Source: an uncultured Caryophanales bacterium
GTDB lineage: Bacteria > Bacillota_I > Bacilli_A > RF39 > UBA660
Direction: 5' to 3'
Assembly: GCA_946624985.1 (NCBI GenBank)
Contig: CAMOSQ010000010.1
Span: 1-36,739, forward strand
Length of the DNA stretch: 36,739 bases
Under the pieces are notes generated by a model. The model was not told where the DNA came from, made no database searches, and was given only the letters and a program-made list of their open reading frames with translations. Positions 9,062 to 17,546 of the stretch are shown in pieces; the first letter of the stretch is position 1, and each line of letters starts with the position of its first letter. The position numbers and the translations under genes were made by a program.

Positions 9062-9250
9062 AAAAAAAACCTCCAAAAGGAGGCCGCACTTAAAAAGTGA
9101 AAAACCACGTAAACGTGCACTAATTAAATGTATTAATATTATATTCAAATGTGAATATTTTATTCTTATATAAAGCAAAAACTAGCATAAGCTAGTCTTT
9201 GAAACACAAACTTCCATATATGTATAAACATACATGCATTAATTAAATGT
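9062..9250 (-). ncRNA. Candidate tandem small RNA locus downstream of the MazF-like gene
   Basis: Consensus promoter on the minus strand (-35 TTGACA 9280-9285, 17-nt spacer, -10 TATAAT 9257-9262). Internal hairpins at 9220-9235, 9181-9196 (with T-run), 9141-9158, 9106-9117 and 9087-9099. Strong end terminator CCTCC-TTTT-GGAGG-TTTTTTTT (9083-9062). The block TATAAT-N5-TACATTTAATTA[A/G]TGCA occurs twice. Confidence 0.55.
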
Positions 9251-9299
9251 AACTTAATTATACAAACATTTTTGGCTTTTGTCAATTATTTTAATGCTT

Positions 9300-10031
9300 T
9301 TATTTGAATAAATAATATTTTGATATAGCTTTTTTTACTTCTTCATAATCTTTTTTTGTTAGTATTGCTAATTTATCTTTTGCAAAATAAGGCGCTAATA
9401 TTCTTTTAGAACTTAGGTTCATTATATTTTCTATCTTTGCGGTTCCTTCTGTTAAACATTCAAGATCATAATGAAAATAATATTTATCGGCTCTTCTTTT
9501 GGTAGTTAGAGGAATCATTGTCCATAGTCTTTTGTCACTTGTTGGTCTCCATAGTATTGCTGGACGTATTTTTCTTAATTCGCTTCCGACACCTATACCA
9601 AAATCAACCCAATAGATAGCATTTTGTATTAACTTATCACTTTCAATATCTTTATGGTTAATAATATATTTATCCCTGCACCATTTTATATAATTAATAC
9701 CGTCTACATCACTTGTTATATTTTTGTTTAAAAAATTGATTAATGAATTTTTGCCTTCTTTTAATATTAATTTAAAGTCTTTTGAGGATAGTCTAATTGG
9801 CTTTCTATTAACATATATACACCTTTTCATTTTAGATCTATTATAATCTGATATTTTATTTACATCTACATATTTATTAATTGATTTACAATAGATGCAT
9901 CCCTCTTTTTCTTCGGAATATATAGGCATACCCACATAATGATTTCCTGAAATATCATAAATAATTAAAACCCATTCTTTATCTGCTTTTTCATTTGTTT
10001 CATAAATTTGTTTGAAATTAATTTTTAACAT
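9300..10031 (-). CDS. PemK/MazF-like toxin-fold protein with an extra N-terminal domain
   Basis: C-terminal NAIYWVDFGIGVGSELRKIRPAILWRPTSDKRLWTMIPLTTKRR...AKIENIMNLSSKRI is MazF/PemK-like. Start set at MLKINF (10031), preceded by GAGGTG. Confidence 0.75.
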   Translation of the reverse strand: MLKINFKQIYETNEKADKEWVLIIYDISGNHYVGMPIYSEEKEGCIYCKSINKYVDVNKISDYNRSKMKRCIYVNRKPIRLSSKDFKLILKEGKNSLINFLNKNITSDVDGINYIKWCRDKYIINHKDIESDKLIQNAIYWVDFGIGVGSELRKIRPAILWRPTSDKRLWTMIPLTTKRRADKYYFHYDLECLTEGTAKIENIMNLSSKRILAPYFAKDKLAILTKKDYEEVKKAISKYYLFK

Positions 10032-10094
10032 TGCCAACACCTCACTATTCAATTACTTTATATTTATTAATGCTATATTTTGACTATGTTTATT

Positions 10095-10123
10095 ATTATA
10101 TAACACGTACATATGTATGTCAA
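10095..10123 (-). promoter_or_regulatory. Consensus sigma-A promoter with near-palindromic spacer (candidate operator)
   Basis: TTGACA-17-TATAAT on the minus strand; the spacer region holds ACATACATATGTACGT (10105-10120). Confidence 0.65.
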
Positions 10124-10163
10124 TAACTATTTTAAACTTTACTTAATTTAAAATAAAAAGAAC

Positions 10164-11465
10164 CTATGGTTCTATTCTATTTGGTCCTCTAAAGATAAAC
10201 ATTGTTTCTTTTAATGAGCCTGTTTCTAACATTAACATTGTAAGTCTATCAATTCCTAAAGCGAATCCACCATGTGGAGGACATCCATATTTGAAGAAAT
10301 CCATATAGAATTTAATATCTTCTCCAAGTCCTTTTTCTTCTGCTTGTTTTTTAAGTATTTCGTATCTATGCTCTCTTTGTGCTCCAGTTGTTATTTCGCA
10401 ACCTTTCCATATAAGGTCATATCCTTGTGGAATACCATCTTTTCTCATATGGTAGAATGCTCTTTTATTAGCACTAAAATCAGTAATAAATACAAATTCA
10501 TGTCCATATTTTTCTTTTATAAGTTGAGAAGCTAATTTTTCTGATTCATTATTCATATCTCCTACATCTTCAAAATCCATATGGAAGTTATATTTTTCTT
10601 CTAGTTCTTTATATAAGTCTTCTAGTTTTACTCTTGGAAATGGTTTTGTTGGTACATTAATATCTACATTAAATACCTTTTTTACTTCTTCTCCATATTG
10701 TTCTTTTACTTTTGATAGTCCTGCAATTAATAAATCTTCTTCAAAACTCATTACATCTTCATAAGAATTAATATATGAAAATTCAACATCAAATGATGTA
10801 AATTCAGTAGCATGTCTATATGAGTTTGAGTTTTCTGCTCTAAATGCTGGAGCAATTTCAAAAACACGCTCAAACCCACTAGCTAGTGCCATTTGCTTAT
10901 AGAATTGTGGTGATTGAGCAAGATATGCTTTTCTATCAAAGTATTTTAGTTCGAATACTTCTGATCCTGATTCGCTTGCTGCTCCTATTAATTTTGGTGT
11001 ATGAATTTCTATGAAGTTATTCTTTACTACATAGTCTCTCATTGCGTTTACAAAACATGTTTGTACTTTAAACATTAATAGATTTTTTTCATTTCTTAAA
11101 TCTAGAAATCTATAGTTTAACCTTGTATCAATATTTGATGATGCTGGATCTTTATAGTTTATTGGTAAGTCTTCTGTACATGTACTTGTTACTTCTATTT
11201 CATCAGGTATTATTTCCATTCCATTTAGTTTAATTTTTTCATTTAACATTAATGTTCCTGTTACTTTAATTGTACTTTCTTCTTTTAGATTATCAATTAT
11301 TTCTACTAAGCTTTTATTTTCTTCATTTTTTTCTATTGTTATTTGTACTTTTCCTGTTGTATCTCTTAGTATTACAAATTGTACGTATTGAAGATTTCTT
11401 ATTTTATCTACAAATCCATTTATCGTTACTGTTGAATTATTTTCTTTTAATTCATTAATCTTCAT
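10164..11465 (-). CDS. aspS: Aspartyl-tRNA synthetase, archaeal/eukaryotic-type (about 430 aa)
   Basis: LNYRFLDLRN, KLIGAASESGSEVFELKYFDRKAYLAQSPQFYKQ, FEIAPAFRAENSNSYRHATEFTSFDVE, GGFALGIDRL; short archaeal-type architecture. Confidence 0.85.
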   Translation of the reverse strand: MKINELKENNSTVTINGFVDKIRNLQYVQFVILRDTTGKVQITIEKNEENKSLVEIIDNLKEESTIKVTGTLMLNEKIKLNGMEIIPDEIEVTSTCTEDLPINYKDPASSNIDTRLNYRFLDLRNEKNLLMFKVQTCFVNAMRDYVVKNNFIEIHTPKLIGAASESGSEVFELKYFDRKAYLAQSPQFYKQMALASGFERVFEIAPAFRAENSNSYRHATEFTSFDVEFSYINSYEDVMSFEEDLLIAGLSKVKEQYGEEVKKVFNVDINVPTKPFPRVKLEDLYKELEEKYNFHMDFEDVGDMNNESEKLASQLIKEKYGHEFVFITDFSANKRAFYHMRKDGIPQGYDLIWKGCEITTGAQREHRYEILKKQAEEKGLGEDIKFYMDFFKYGCPPHGGFALGIDRLTMLMLETGSLKETMFIFRGPNRIEP

Positions 11466-12741
11466 GATGATCCTCCTCTATGTTTTCATCTAAGAAGTCT
11501 ATTAATTCTTCTAAGTTCATTTTATATTCTTCTTTTGTATTATTGTTTTTAATTGTTAAAGTATTTGATTTAATTTCTTCTTCTCCAATTATTATTACAT
11601 ATTTTGTGCCTATTCTATCTGCTTGTTTGAAGTTTCCTTTTATGTTTCTAGACATTCCATCTATCTCACTTGAAAAACCATTCATTCTTAGTATATTTGT
11701 TATTTTAATTCCTAATTTTTTTGATTCTTCATCCATTGGAATTATATATGTATCAACACTATCATTATCGCTTGGTAGTTTATTTTCATATTCTAAAGCT
11801 GTTAATAGTCTTTCTATACCTGTTGCAAATCCAACACCACAAATTTCTGGACCACCTAATGTATTAACTAGAGAATCGTATCTTCCTCCACCACATAGAA
11901 CATTTTGGCTTCCGAAACCTTCTACTTGAGCTTCTATTTCAAATACTGTATGTGTATAGTAGTCTAGTCCTCTTACTAGGTTTTCATTTACCTCATAGTC
12001 TATTCCCATTGATTCTAGATACTCTTTTACTTTATTAAAATGATTAATACTTGTTTCATTTAAGTATTCGCTTATTTTTGGAGCATTCTTCATAATATCT
12101 AAGTCATGGTCTACTTTACAGTCTAGTATTCTTAATGGATTAGTTTCGTACCTATTTCTACAGTCTTCACATAATTCATTTAAATGTGGATTAAAGTATT
12201 CTAGAAGTGCTTCTCTATACTTTAGTCTTGATTCTATATCTCCTAGCGTATTTATATTTACTTTTATTCCTTTAAGTCCTAAAATTTTATATAAGTTTAC
12301 TGGAATACTTATTACTTCTGCATCCATTAGTGGATCATTTGAACCAAATACTTCAACACCAAATTGATTTAATTCTCTATATCTTCCTGCTTGAGGTCTT
12401 TCATATCTAAACATTGGTCCATAATACCATGCTTTTACAGGTTGGTTAGGATTTCCATACATTTTATTTTCTATATAACTTCTAACAATTCCTGCAGTTC
12501 CTTCTGGTCTTAGAGTCATAAATCTATCTCCTCTATCCTTGAAGTCATATGTTTCTTTTGATACTATGTCTGTTGTTTCTCCTACTCCTCTATGATATAG
12601 TTCACTTGATTCAAATATTGGTGTTCTCATATATTCATAGTTGTATTTTTCCATTAACACTTGTATTATGTCGTGTATATATATAAGGTCTTTCCCTTTT
12701 TTCCCAAATACATCATATGTTCCTTTAGGTTTTTGTATCAT
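11455..12741 (-). CDS. hisS: Histidyl-tRNA synthetase
   Basis: KPKGTYDVF, FRYERPQAGRYREFNQFGVE-like motif, GLDYYTHTVFEI, CGGGRYDSL. Confidence 0.96.
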   Translation of the reverse strand: MIQKPKGTYDVFGKKGKDLIYIHDIIQVLMEKYNYEYMRTPIFESSELYHRGVGETTDIVSKETYDFKDRGDRFMTLRPEGTAGIVRSYIENKMYGNPNQPVKAWYYGPMFRYERPQAGRYRELNQFGVEVFGSNDPLMDAEVISIPVNLYKILGLKGIKVNINTLGDIESRLKYREALLEYFNPHLNELCEDCRNRYETNPLRILDCKVDHDLDIMKNAPKISEYLNETSINHFNKVKEYLESMGIDYEVNENLVRGLDYYTHTVFEIEAQVEGFGSQNVLCGGGRYDSLVNTLGGPEICGVGFATGIERLLTALEYENKLPSDNDSVDTYIIPMDEESKKLGIKITNILRMNGFSSEIDGMSRNIKGNFKQADRIGTKYVIIIGEEEIKSNTLTIKNNNTKEEYKMNLEELIDFLDENIEEDHHED

Positions 12742-12788
12742 TTTATCACGTCCCTTTTAACTTTTTATAGTATATATTTATTTTTATT

Positions 12789-13766
12789 TTAAATCAAGTT
12801 TTTTCTTGTTGTTACTGATATTTCATCGTATGTATATACCTTTATATTTGATTTACCTATGCATTTTATAAATCCTAGTCCATTTATTACCAAGTCATTA
12901 TTGTCTAGTTTTATATTTCTTTCTTTTAACTTTGTTTCTGGCTTTTTATAAAATCTTTTTATATTAAGACTATTTGACATAAATAGAACCATATTTATAT
13001 TTTCTGCTTCAATTATTGCATATTTATCTATTACTATGTATTGTTTTTCTTTTATCTGAAAGCTTATTGGTTTTATTTCTTTTTTAGGTATGACTTTTTT
13101 TAAATCTTTCCCCTCTAAGATATCATAAATGCTTTTTTCACATAGTAATCCAGGTGTGTCTATTAGAGTTAAGTTTTCATTTAGCTTTATTTCTATTTTA
13201 TCTAATGTTGTTGATGGCATAATACTAGTTGTTATTCTCATATCATTATCTGAATAATTATATATAAGTTTATTTATCATTGTACTTTTGCCTGCATTTG
13301 TAAATCCTATTATGTATACATTTTTAGATTTTTTATATTGATTTATTTTTTCATATAATTCATCGAAGTTATAGTTTTTATAACTGCTTATTACTACCTT
13401 ATCTTTTATTTTTAAATTATAGTTTTTTATATATTCTATTAGTTTTTCATCACGCACACTTTTTGGAAGTATATCTCTTTTTGTTATTACTAGCAATATA
13501 TCATTACTTATATTTTCTTTTATAACATTTATATTTTCTGTTAGATTAAATATATCTAGCACTAATACTACTAAGTCTTTTGTTTTCTTTACTTCTTTTA
13601 AGATATTAATATATTCATTATTGTCTTTTGTTATTTTTTTATATTCACCATAGTTTTGTATTCTAAAGCATCTTTCACATAATGATTTTTCCATATTAAT
13701 TGTATATCCTAATTTTGTTTTATCTTGATTTTGTAATTCAACTCCACAACCTAAACATTTACTCAT
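12789..13766 (-). CDS. yqeH: Ribosome biogenesis GTPase YqeH
   Basis: N-terminal zinc finger CLGCGVELQ...CERCFRIQNYGEY; permuted GTPase motifs TKRD and GFTNAGKSTMIN, DTPG. Confidence 0.92.
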   Translation of the reverse strand: MSKCLGCGVELQNQDKTKLGYTINMEKSLCERCFRIQNYGEYKKITKDNNEYINILKEVKKTKDLVVLVLDIFNLTENINVIKENISNDILLVITKRDILPKSVRDEKLIEYIKNYNLKIKDKVVISSYKNYNFDELYEKINQYKKSKNVYIIGFTNAGKSTMINKLIYNYSDNDMRITTSIMPSTTLDKIEIKLNENLTLIDTPGLLCEKSIYDILEGKDLKKVIPKKEIKPISFQIKEKQYIVIDKYAIIEAENINMVLFMSNSLNIKRFYKKPETKLKERNIKLDNNDLVINGLGFIKCIGKSNIKVYTYDEISVTTRKNLI

Positions 13767-14280
13767 AATACTTTCCCCTATAAAAAAGTTCTTTTTTAGA
13801 TAATTTATTAATTATATGAGCCTCATACTTACGACAAATTTTAGTAAAAAACCTTTCCTTAGCGCTAATAGGATTAACAAGTATTGTTGTTATACCAACT
13901 TTATTACCACCTAATACATCAGTAATAATATTATCGCCTATTATTACAATCTCACTCACAGAAAATTTATATAACTTCAAAATCAAATCAAACTTTCTCC
14001 TCATAGGCTTCTTACAACTAAAAGCACAATCAACCTCTAATTCGTCCTTAAAAGGCTTTAACCTAGACTTAGGGCTATTGGAAAAAATTATTATTTTAAA
14101 ACCCATATCTTTCAGCTTTATAAATAAATCCTTAATTTTTTTCGTAGGTTTTTTTATAGAAAGAGGCGCAACTGTATTATCCAAATCAAATAAAATACAC
14201 TTTATTCCTCTTTCCTTTAACTTTTTATAATCAACATAATAAATACTTTTTACATATAAATCTGGCACATAATTTTCCAT
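13759..14280 (-). CDS. yqeG: YqeG family HAD-IIIA phosphatase
   Basis: LFDLDNTVAP, FSNSP, KKPMRR, IIGDNIITDVLGGNKVG; overlaps yqeH. Confidence 0.92.
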   Translation of the reverse strand: MENYVPDLYVKSIYYVDYKKLKERGIKCILFDLDNTVAPLSIKKPTKKIKDLFIKLKDMGFKIIIFSNSPKSRLKPFKDELEVDCAFSCKKPMRRKFDLILKLYKFSVSEIVIIGDNIITDVLGGNKVGITTILVNPISAKERFFTKICRKYEAHIINKLSKKELFYRGKYYE

Positions 14281-14376
14281 ATTTCACCTCTTAATTGACT
14301 ATAATAATTTTATCATATTATCATATAAAAATATAGAAAAAAATAAGTAAATAATGATTTTATATGTCATATCTAC

Positions 14377-15699
14377 TTATTTAAAAAACTCAATTTTTGT
14401 TCCAATATTATCATTAATATATTTAATCAATTTATTATTATAATTAATTATTTCAGGAACATTGAATTGTATAATATTTTTATTAATTCCCTTACTAGAC
14501 TTAACATTTATTAAAGCTTCACAAAAAGAATTTAAAGTAACTTCTTTATTAGCAGTGCTTAACAAACTATCAATTTCAAATTGAGTTAAATCCTTATTTT
14601 TAAAAAACTGATATAAAGATATTCTATCTCTTAAACTTATTTCAGATAACTTTTTTTCACCACAAAGTACACTTATATCTTCCCTAAAAATCTCATTAGG
14701 AAAAGTCTGTTTCAATTTTGAAATTGGAGTTAAAAACATAGTATATGAATATTCCTGATTCAACTTACTCTCCCAAGTAGGTTCCATTGAATATAAAGCA
14801 TTAACATTATATTTTTCATCAACAATATGTACAAAACTCCTTGCATGTAAATTATTATCCTTTGTAATTAATTTATAAATACCAGATCTAATACCTAACT
14901 CCTCAAGAACCTGTGAAATAATTCTTGCATAGCCGGAGCAAACAATATTATCAGTTGTAAATATTTTATGAAGTTGCCTTCCATCCATACTATTAGAGCC
15001 TTTATAATTATACTTCTTAACAATATCATATGCATATATAATTTTTTCTAGATTTGATAATTGCTTTTGCTTAATCTCTTCAACAATTTTATCAATATTT
15101 TTTCTCATAACTATAAATTCATCAACAGAACAATCAGTTATTCCATCTTCATACCATATTTTTATAATTCTTCCATCTTCTAAAAATCTTAATTTTTCAA
15201 TTTCATCTATAGTCTTGTTTTGAGTTATTATATTAATAAACTTAATTTTCTTACCTATTTTTTTCTCTATTCTATATATTATTTCAATAGCTTTATTAAT
15301 AACAATATTTTCTATATCAATATTTAATAACTCTATATCATATATATAATCTAATAATTTATTGAAATCAGCATCATCACCAAAAATAGGAGATAAAGTT
15401 AAAGACTTCTTAACATAACCATCAATTTTATTTATTTTTAACTTTTGATAACTTTCATTTCTAAAATCTACATTTTTCCTTATCTTTATCTTAATTTCAC
15501 CATTATAATTAACATTAACAGAATCATATACTTCTACTTCCTTTATATTTGTATACAAAAGAATATTTTTATAATCTTCTTGAGTTAATTTATATTTACC
15601 ATTTATTATTAATTTAGTACCACTTTTAATTTTTTTAATAAAATCAGTATTAAACCATGTATCGGATACGATTACCAATTGATCATTATTATTTTCCAT
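14377..15699 (-). CDS. Transglutaminase-like domain protein
   Basis: VCSGYARIISQVLEELGI ... HARSFVHIVDEKYNVNALYSMEPTW gives a Cys-His-Asp transglutaminase-like pattern. Confidence 0.65.
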   Translation of the reverse strand: MENNNDQLVIVSDTWFNTDFIKKIKSGTKLIINGKYKLTQEDYKNILLYTNIKEVEVYDSVNVNYNGEIKIKIRKNVDFRNESYQKLKINKIDGYVKKSLTLSPIFGDDADFNKLLDYIYDIELLNIDIENIVINKAIEIIYRIEKKIGKKIKFINIITQNKTIDEIEKLRFLEDGRIIKIWYEDGITDCSVDEFIVMRKNIDKIVEEIKQKQLSNLEKIIYAYDIVKKYNYKGSNSMDGRQLHKIFTTDNIVCSGYARIISQVLEELGIRSGIYKLITKDNNLHARSFVHIVDEKYNVNALYSMEPTWESKLNQEYSYTMFLTPISKLKQTFPNEIFREDISVLCGEKKLSEISLRDRISLYQFFKNKDLTQFEIDSLLSTANKEVTLNSFCEALINVKSSKGINKNIIQFNVPEIINYNNKLIKYINDNIGTKIEFFK

Positions 15700-15788
15700 T
15701 TATAATCGCCTCCTCAATAATATTTTACCATTTTTTCATGTCAATTCGTGTCATTTTATGAATTATTTTTATGTACTTTACATATATA

Positions 15789-15817
15789 TTTACATTTTTA
15801 TTTTTTAATGTTATAAT
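15789..15817 (+). promoter_or_regulatory. Sigma-A promoter of gmk
   Basis: TTTACA (15789-15794), 17-nt spacer, TATAAT (15812-15817). Confidence 0.75.
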
Positions 15818-15840
15818 TTATGAAATTGAAAGGAGACTTT

Positions 15841-16521
15841 ATGAATATTATAAAAACTAAAAAAAGAGGATCTCTAATTGTAATTTCAGGTCCTACTTGT
15901 GCAGGTAAAGACACAATTTGTCGTGAACTAGCAAAAATAAATAAAAATATTTGGATATCTGTTTCTTGTACTTCTAGACCAATTCGTGGAAATGAAGTTG
16001 ATGGAGTTGACTACTTCTTTGTAACTAAAGAAGAATTTGAAGAAAAAATAAGAAACAATGAAATGCTTGAATATGCTCAGGTACACTACAACGATTACTA
16101 TGGCACACCAAAAGAACATATTAAAGAAAAACTAGATGCTGGATATGACGTTATACTTGTAATTGATATTCAAGGTGCTTTACAAATTAAAGAAAAGATT
16201 GATGAAGCAATATTTATTTTTGTACTTGCTCCTACTATGGAAGACATTCGTAAACGTTTAATCAAACGTGGATATGAGAATACTGAACAGATGATTGAAA
16301 GATTTAAGACTGCTTATAAAGAGATTAATGAATTAACTAAGTATAATTATGTTGTTGTTAATGATGTTTTAGAAGATGCAGTTAATAAGGTTAATTCAAT
16401 TATTACTTCTGAAAAGTGTCGTGTCGATAGAATTGAAGAAGTACACCTTAGTAATGAAGAAGAAATTGTTCATGAGTTCTTAGTTGACAAAGATTTAAAA
16501 AATGAAGAGATTGATATTTAG
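15841..16521 (+). CDS. gmk: Guanylate kinase
   Basis: GSLIVISGPTCAGKDTICREL, SCTSRPIRGNEVDGVDYFFV, DIQGALQIKEK. The ORF-track start 15820 lies before the expected TSS; AAAGGAG precedes ATG 15841. Confidence 0.95.
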   Translation: MNIIKTKKRGSLIVISGPTCAGKDTICRELAKINKNIWISVSCTSRPIRGNEVDGVDYFFVTKEEFEEKIRNNEMLEYAQVHYNDYYGTPKEHIKEKLDAGYDVILVIDIQGALQIKEKIDEAIFIFVLAPTMEDIRKRLIKRGYENTEQMIERFKTAYKEINELTKYNYVVVNDVLEDAVNKVNSIITSEKCRVDRIEEVHLSNEEEIVHEFLVDKDLKNEEIDI

Positions 16522-16531
16522 TCAATCTCTT
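16505..16531. terminator. Bidirectional terminator containing both convergent stop codons
   Basis: AAGAGATTGA-tatttag-TCAATCTCTT. Confidence 0.75.
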
Positions 16532-17490
16532 TTATTTATATATTTATATGTGCTCATAATTATTATAAGCAATGGTACTGCAATAATTGTTCCAAGTGGT
16601 CCTAATAGTTTTGTAAATATGAATATTGATATTATTATTAATACTGGATGTATTTTATTTCCTCTACTATATATTAATGGACTTACTATATATCCATCTA
16701 GTATTGATAACACCAGTATACCTATAAGTGTTCTTATAAATAGTTTATAATTTAATGTGAACGCTGTTATTAAAGCAATTATATTTGTTATTATTCCACC
16801 AATCATTGGTATAATACTTAATATTCCTGCGAGTAATCCTAGTATTAAATAATTAGGATGACCTATTATTAGAAATATAATTGTATATTCTATTATATTT
16901 ATTATTATTAATATAAAGAAACTACTTGTATATTTTTCTATTTCTTTATTTATGTTTTTTAAATAATCTAAAGTTGTTCTGTTACTTAAGAATTTTATTT
17001 TTTGTTTTATTTTATCCCAACCTAGGAATATATATATACTTAAACTTATTACTATCATTATGAATGTAATATATTTGAAAATATTATCTATTATATTTAT
17101 ATTTTCAAATTTGTTTAGATAATTATATATATCTAGTATATCTATATTATATTTTACTAAGTATGTTTTTATAAATAAATATATTATATTTATACAGTCT
17201 TTTAGTTGTGAAGATATATTTATTACTAATTTTATTATAACTATTATAGAAAACATAATACTTCCAATAAAAATTAATATACTTATTATTTTACTAAAAT
17301 ATTTATTTAGTTTTTTTAAATATAAATTAAATACATAACTTATCATTATTGATGTTATTATTGGTTTTAATGTATTTATTATAATATTATAAATACTTAT
17401 CCATAAATCTCTTGTTATATATAATATTAATATTATTAATAATAGTAATAATGTATTTAATAATTTATAGTTTAATGTATCTTTTATCAT
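16522..17490 (-). CDS. AI-2E family transporter (PerM/YdiK-like)
   Basis: Multi-TM protein with GILSIIPMIGGIITNIIALI and LDGYIVSPLIYSRGNKIHPVLIIISI, typical of the AI-2E/PF01594 family. Confidence 0.88.
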   Translation of the reverse strand: MIKDTLNYKLLNTLLLLLIILILYITRDLWISIYNIIINTLKPIITSIMISYVFNLYLKKLNKYFSKIISILIFIGSIMFSIIVIIKLVINISSQLKDCINIIYLFIKTYLVKYNIDILDIYNYLNKFENINIIDNIFKYITFIMIVISLSIYIFLGWDKIKQKIKFLSNRTTLDYLKNINKEIEKYTSSFFILIIINIIEYTIIFLIIGHPNYLILGLLAGILSIIPMIGGIITNIIALITAFTLNYKLFIRTLIGILVLSILDGYIVSPLIYSRGNKIHPVLIIISIFIFTKLLGPLGTIIAVPLLIIIMSTYKYINKRD

Positions 17491-17526
17491 ATTAAATTAT
17501 ATTTATTTTATTTTTTAAAATGAAAA

Positions 17527-17546
17527 AAGATATCAATTGATATCTT
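17527..17546 (-). terminator. Intrinsic terminator of the prepilin-like gene
   Basis: GATATC-AATT-GATATC-TTTTTT on the minus strand. Confidence 0.65.

Noticed and set aside
9062-9255. CRISPR-like array reading of the serial short hairpins
   Set aside because: Hairpins differ in sequence, spacing is irregular and only one 16-nt block repeats, and no cas genes are seen.
10272-11929. Plus-strand ORFs of 87, 62 and 149 aa
   Set aside because: Antisense to aspS and hisS; low-complexity hydrophobic translations.
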